Origin: UBA1081 sp964613045 | GTDB taxonomy: Bacteria; Bacillota; Clostridia; Oscillospirales; Acutalibacteraceae | Assembly (NCBI GenBank): GCA_964613045.1 | Contig: CAZTFS010000103.1 | Coordinates: 1 to 7,103, forward strand | Reading direction: 5' to 3' | DNA: 7,103 bases | Shown here: in pieces, positions 5,536 to 7,103 of the stretch | How the letters are laid out: each line of letters opens with the position of its first letter | Numbering within the stretch: the first letter of the stretch is position 1 | The notes under the pieces: model-generated | The model's database searches: none | Seen by the model: the letters and a program-made list of their open reading frames with translations, nothing else | What the model was told of the DNA's origin: nothing | Translations under genes and position numbers: made by a program

Positions 5536-7038
5536 TTATGCATATTTTGCAGCCAAAGCCATGATCTCTTCCTGTGTGGTTTCGGCGGTGTTCACCTGTC
5601 CCGCCAGCCTGCCGCCTGACATAACAAGAATCCTGTCACATACACCCAGAAGTTCGGGCATTTCAGAGGATACCATTATGACAGTCTTGCCTTTTTTCGC
5701 AAGATCAATAACAAGCTGATATATTTCATATTTTGCCCCCACATCAATACCTCTTGTGGGTTCATCCAATAAAAGCACATCGGGCTGAGTCAGAAGCCAT
5801 CTGCCAAGAATGACCTTCTGCTGATTACCGCCCGAAAGAGTTCTGATCTTTGATTCCTGCGAAGGCGTTTTTATTCGCATCGCATTAATTGACCAGTCGG
5901 TGCTTTCCTTCATCCTGCGTTTGCTGAGAAACGGACCTTTCTTGTAATTGTCAAGACTCGAAATTGAAGTATTTTCACGTATGTCAAGTATACCGAAAAT
6001 TCCTGTGGCACGTCTTTCTTCCGTAAGCAGTGCAAAACCGTTCTTTATGGACTCTCTCGGATTTCTGTTGTGAATTTTTTTACCGTTCAAAAAAATGTCA
6101 CCGCTTTTTCTTGCGGCAAGACCGAAAAGATTTTCAAGAAGCTCTGTTCTGCCTGAACCGTCAAGTCCTGCAACACCCAATATCTCACCTTTTCTTGCCG
6201 AAAAAGATACATTTTCAAGATTTGCATATTCTGAAGACAGATTCTCTATTTTTAAAAGCTCGTCACCGATCTCATGTTCTTTCGGCGGATAGAGATTTGT
6301 AAGCTCTCTGCCAACCATAAGGCTTATTATCTCGCCCGTGGTAATTTCTTTTGCACTTTTCGTAGCTATCCGTTTACCGTCACGCATAACGGTGACTTCA
6401 TCGGAAATTCTCAGTATCTCTTCCATCTTATGAGAAATATAAATAATGCCGCATCCACCGTCTCTGAGCATATTTATAATTCGGAAAAGATGTTCTACTT
6501 CCCTGTCATTAAGTGAAGAAGTGGGCTCGTCGAACACGATTATCTTTGCATCATAAGATACTGCTTTTGCGATTTCAACCATTTGCCGCTGAGAAACAGG
6601 CATTGTGCTCATAACTGTTTTCGGATCAATATTTATACCCAATTCGTCAAAGATCTTTTTCGTGGCGTTGTACATTTTCTTTTCACTTGTAAAAGGGATA
6701 TATGGTGCAACGGTGGGCAGTCTGCCCAACCACATATTATCCATGACATTGCGTTTCAGAGCCTGATTCAGCTCCTGATGAACCATTGCAACACCGTTTT
6801 CAAGAGCTTCTTTTGAGTTTCTGAAATTTACCTCCCTGCCCTCAAGAAAGATCTTCCCGGAATCTCTGGAATAAACACCGAAAAGACACTTCATAAGCGT
6901 GGATTTGCCTGCACCGTTCTCCCCCATGAGAGCATGTACGGTGCCTGCTCTGACAGAAAGTGATACAGAATCCAATGCCTTTACTCCGGGAAAATTTTTA
7001 TCAATATTCTCCATACGGAGAAGAGCTGAATTATCCAT
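5536..7038 (-). CDS. mglA: Galactose/methyl-galactoside ABC transporter ATP-binding protein MglA
   Basis: This is the cytoplasmic ATPase that powers sugar import through MglC, with both nucleotide-binding domains in one chain. Its length of 500 residues compares with 506 in E. coli. Domain 1 has Walker A GENGAGKST (39-47), the Q-loop in VHQE (Q88), a variant signature PVSQRQMVEIAKA (147-159), Walker B IIVFDEP (166-172) and the H-loop histidine H203. Domain 2 has the degenerate Walker A GLDGSGRTEL (291-300, no lysine), an intact signature LSGGNQQ (401-407), Walker B VLLLDEP (421-427) and SSE instead of an H-loop histidine, as is usual in this family. VMDNMWLGR (98-106) and GFALLTEERRATGI (334-347) are typical MglA segments. 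The ATG at 7038 follows TAGGAG (7050-7045) by 6 bases. The expected partner mglB, encoding the binding protein, is not in the window and would lie to the right of it. Confidence 0.96.
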   Translation of the reverse strand: MDNSALLRMENIDKNFPGVKALDSVSLSVRAGTVHALMGENGAGKSTLMKCLFGVYSRDSGKIFLEGREVNFRNSKEALENGVAMVHQELNQALKRNVMDNMWLGRLPTVAPYIPFTSEKKMYNATKKIFDELGINIDPKTVMSTMPVSQRQMVEIAKAVSYDAKIIVFDEPTSSLNDREVEHLFRIINMLRDGGCGIIYISHKMEEILRISDEVTVMRDGKRIATKSAKEITTGEIISLMVGRELTNLYPPKEHEIGDELLKIENLSSEYANLENVSFSARKGEILGVAGLDGSGRTELLENLFGLAARKSGDIFLNGKKIHNRNPRESIKNGFALLTEERRATGIFGILDIRENTSISSLDNYKKGPFLSKRRMKESTDWSINAMRIKTPSQESKIRTLSGGNQQKVILGRWLLTQPDVLLLDEPTRGIDVGAKYEIYQLVIDLAKKGKTVIMVSSEMPELLGVCDRILVMSGGRLAGQVNTAETTQEEIMALAAKYA

Positions 7039-7074
7039 AAAAAACTCCTAAATCAGAATTTATCAAGCCAATTA

Positions 7075-7100
7075 ACAATGTACAATGTACAATTTACAAT
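7075..7100. repeat. Seven-base tandem repeat upstream of mglA
   Basis: ACAATGT (7075-7081), ACAATGT (7082-7088), ACAATTT (7089-7095) and the partial copy ACAAT (7096-7100) follow one another without gaps, making about 3.7 units of 7 bases. The array may continue or begin beyond the window edge, which is 3 bases away. It lies about 25 bases from the mglA ribosome-binding site. I associate similar TGTACAAT-rich intergenic repeats with gut Firmicutes genomes, from memory, but no function is known to me. Confidence 0.7.
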
Positions 7101-7103
7101 CGT

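Noticed and set aside
5730..6170. Degenerate second Walker A (no lysine) and missing second H-loop histidine in MglA as evidence of an inactive or decayed gene
   Set aside because: These substitutions are usual in the second domain of MglA/RbsA-type ATPases; domain 1 retains the key residues and the frame is intact.
6564..6608. Absence of a canonical LSGGQ signature in the first MglA domain
   Set aside because: The E. coli MglA domain also has a variant at this place (VSQMQM against VSQRQM here), so it is a family trait.

Overview
The window looks like chromosomal DNA of a gut-type Firmicute, probably a Clostridia/Ruminococcaceae-like organism. This is inferred from the moderate GC content, the strong AAGGAG/GGAG ribosome-binding sites, consensus sigma-A promoters, the gene content (cytoplasmic GH35 beta-galactosidase, Mgl-type sugar ABC transporter) and a heptamer repeat of the kind I associate with such genomes. 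The species cannot be fixed from the sequence.

Layout. (a) Positions 1-231 are a compact divergent control region. Leftward, a promoter with perfect -35 and -10 hexamers and a 17-bp spacer drives a leader whose hairpin buries a very strong Shine-Dalgarno sequence. That sequence precedes a small hydrophobic ORF that runs off the left edge (1-71, minus). Rightward, a second promoter with an extended -10 serves the next gene. (b) Positions 232-1986, plus strand: a complete cytoplasmic GH35 beta-galactosidase. (c) Positions 1987-4047, minus strand: a 686-residue protein with an N-terminal sialidase-like (Asp-box) propeller and a C-terminal module containing GGADGPT, a motif of Na+-translocating decarboxylase beta subunits. 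Its stop codon abuts that of the GH35 gene with no intervening base. (d) Positions 4166-7038, minus strand, read right to left: mglA (ATPase), mglC (permease) and a small single-span membrane protein overlapping the end of mglC. The binding protein gene mglB is not in the window; it may lie just beyond the right edge. (e) Positions 7075-7100 hold a 7-bp tandem repeat immediately upstream of mglA.

How the parts fit together. The MglA/MglC pair most likely imports galactose or methyl-galactosides and related short sugars. The GH35 enzyme, which has no signal peptide, would cleave terminal beta-galactose from imported oligosaccharides. The sialidase-like protein also lacks a signal peptide. It lies downstream of the mgl genes on the same strand with no visible terminator between them, so it may be co-transcribed and act on an imported glycoconjugate or derivative. 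It keeps several positions resembling sialidase catalytic residues but seems to lack the first arginine of the triad, so its substrate is uncertain.

The parts most worth a second look are the left-edge small-ORF cassette (strong promoter, sequestered ribosome-binding site and short hydrophobic peptide, as in type I toxins), the propeller fused to a GGADGPT module, the zero-base convergent junction, and the small membrane protein appended to the mgl operon. No tRNA, rRNA, CRISPR array or insertion sequence was seen. No gene-free stretch exceeds about 160 bases.
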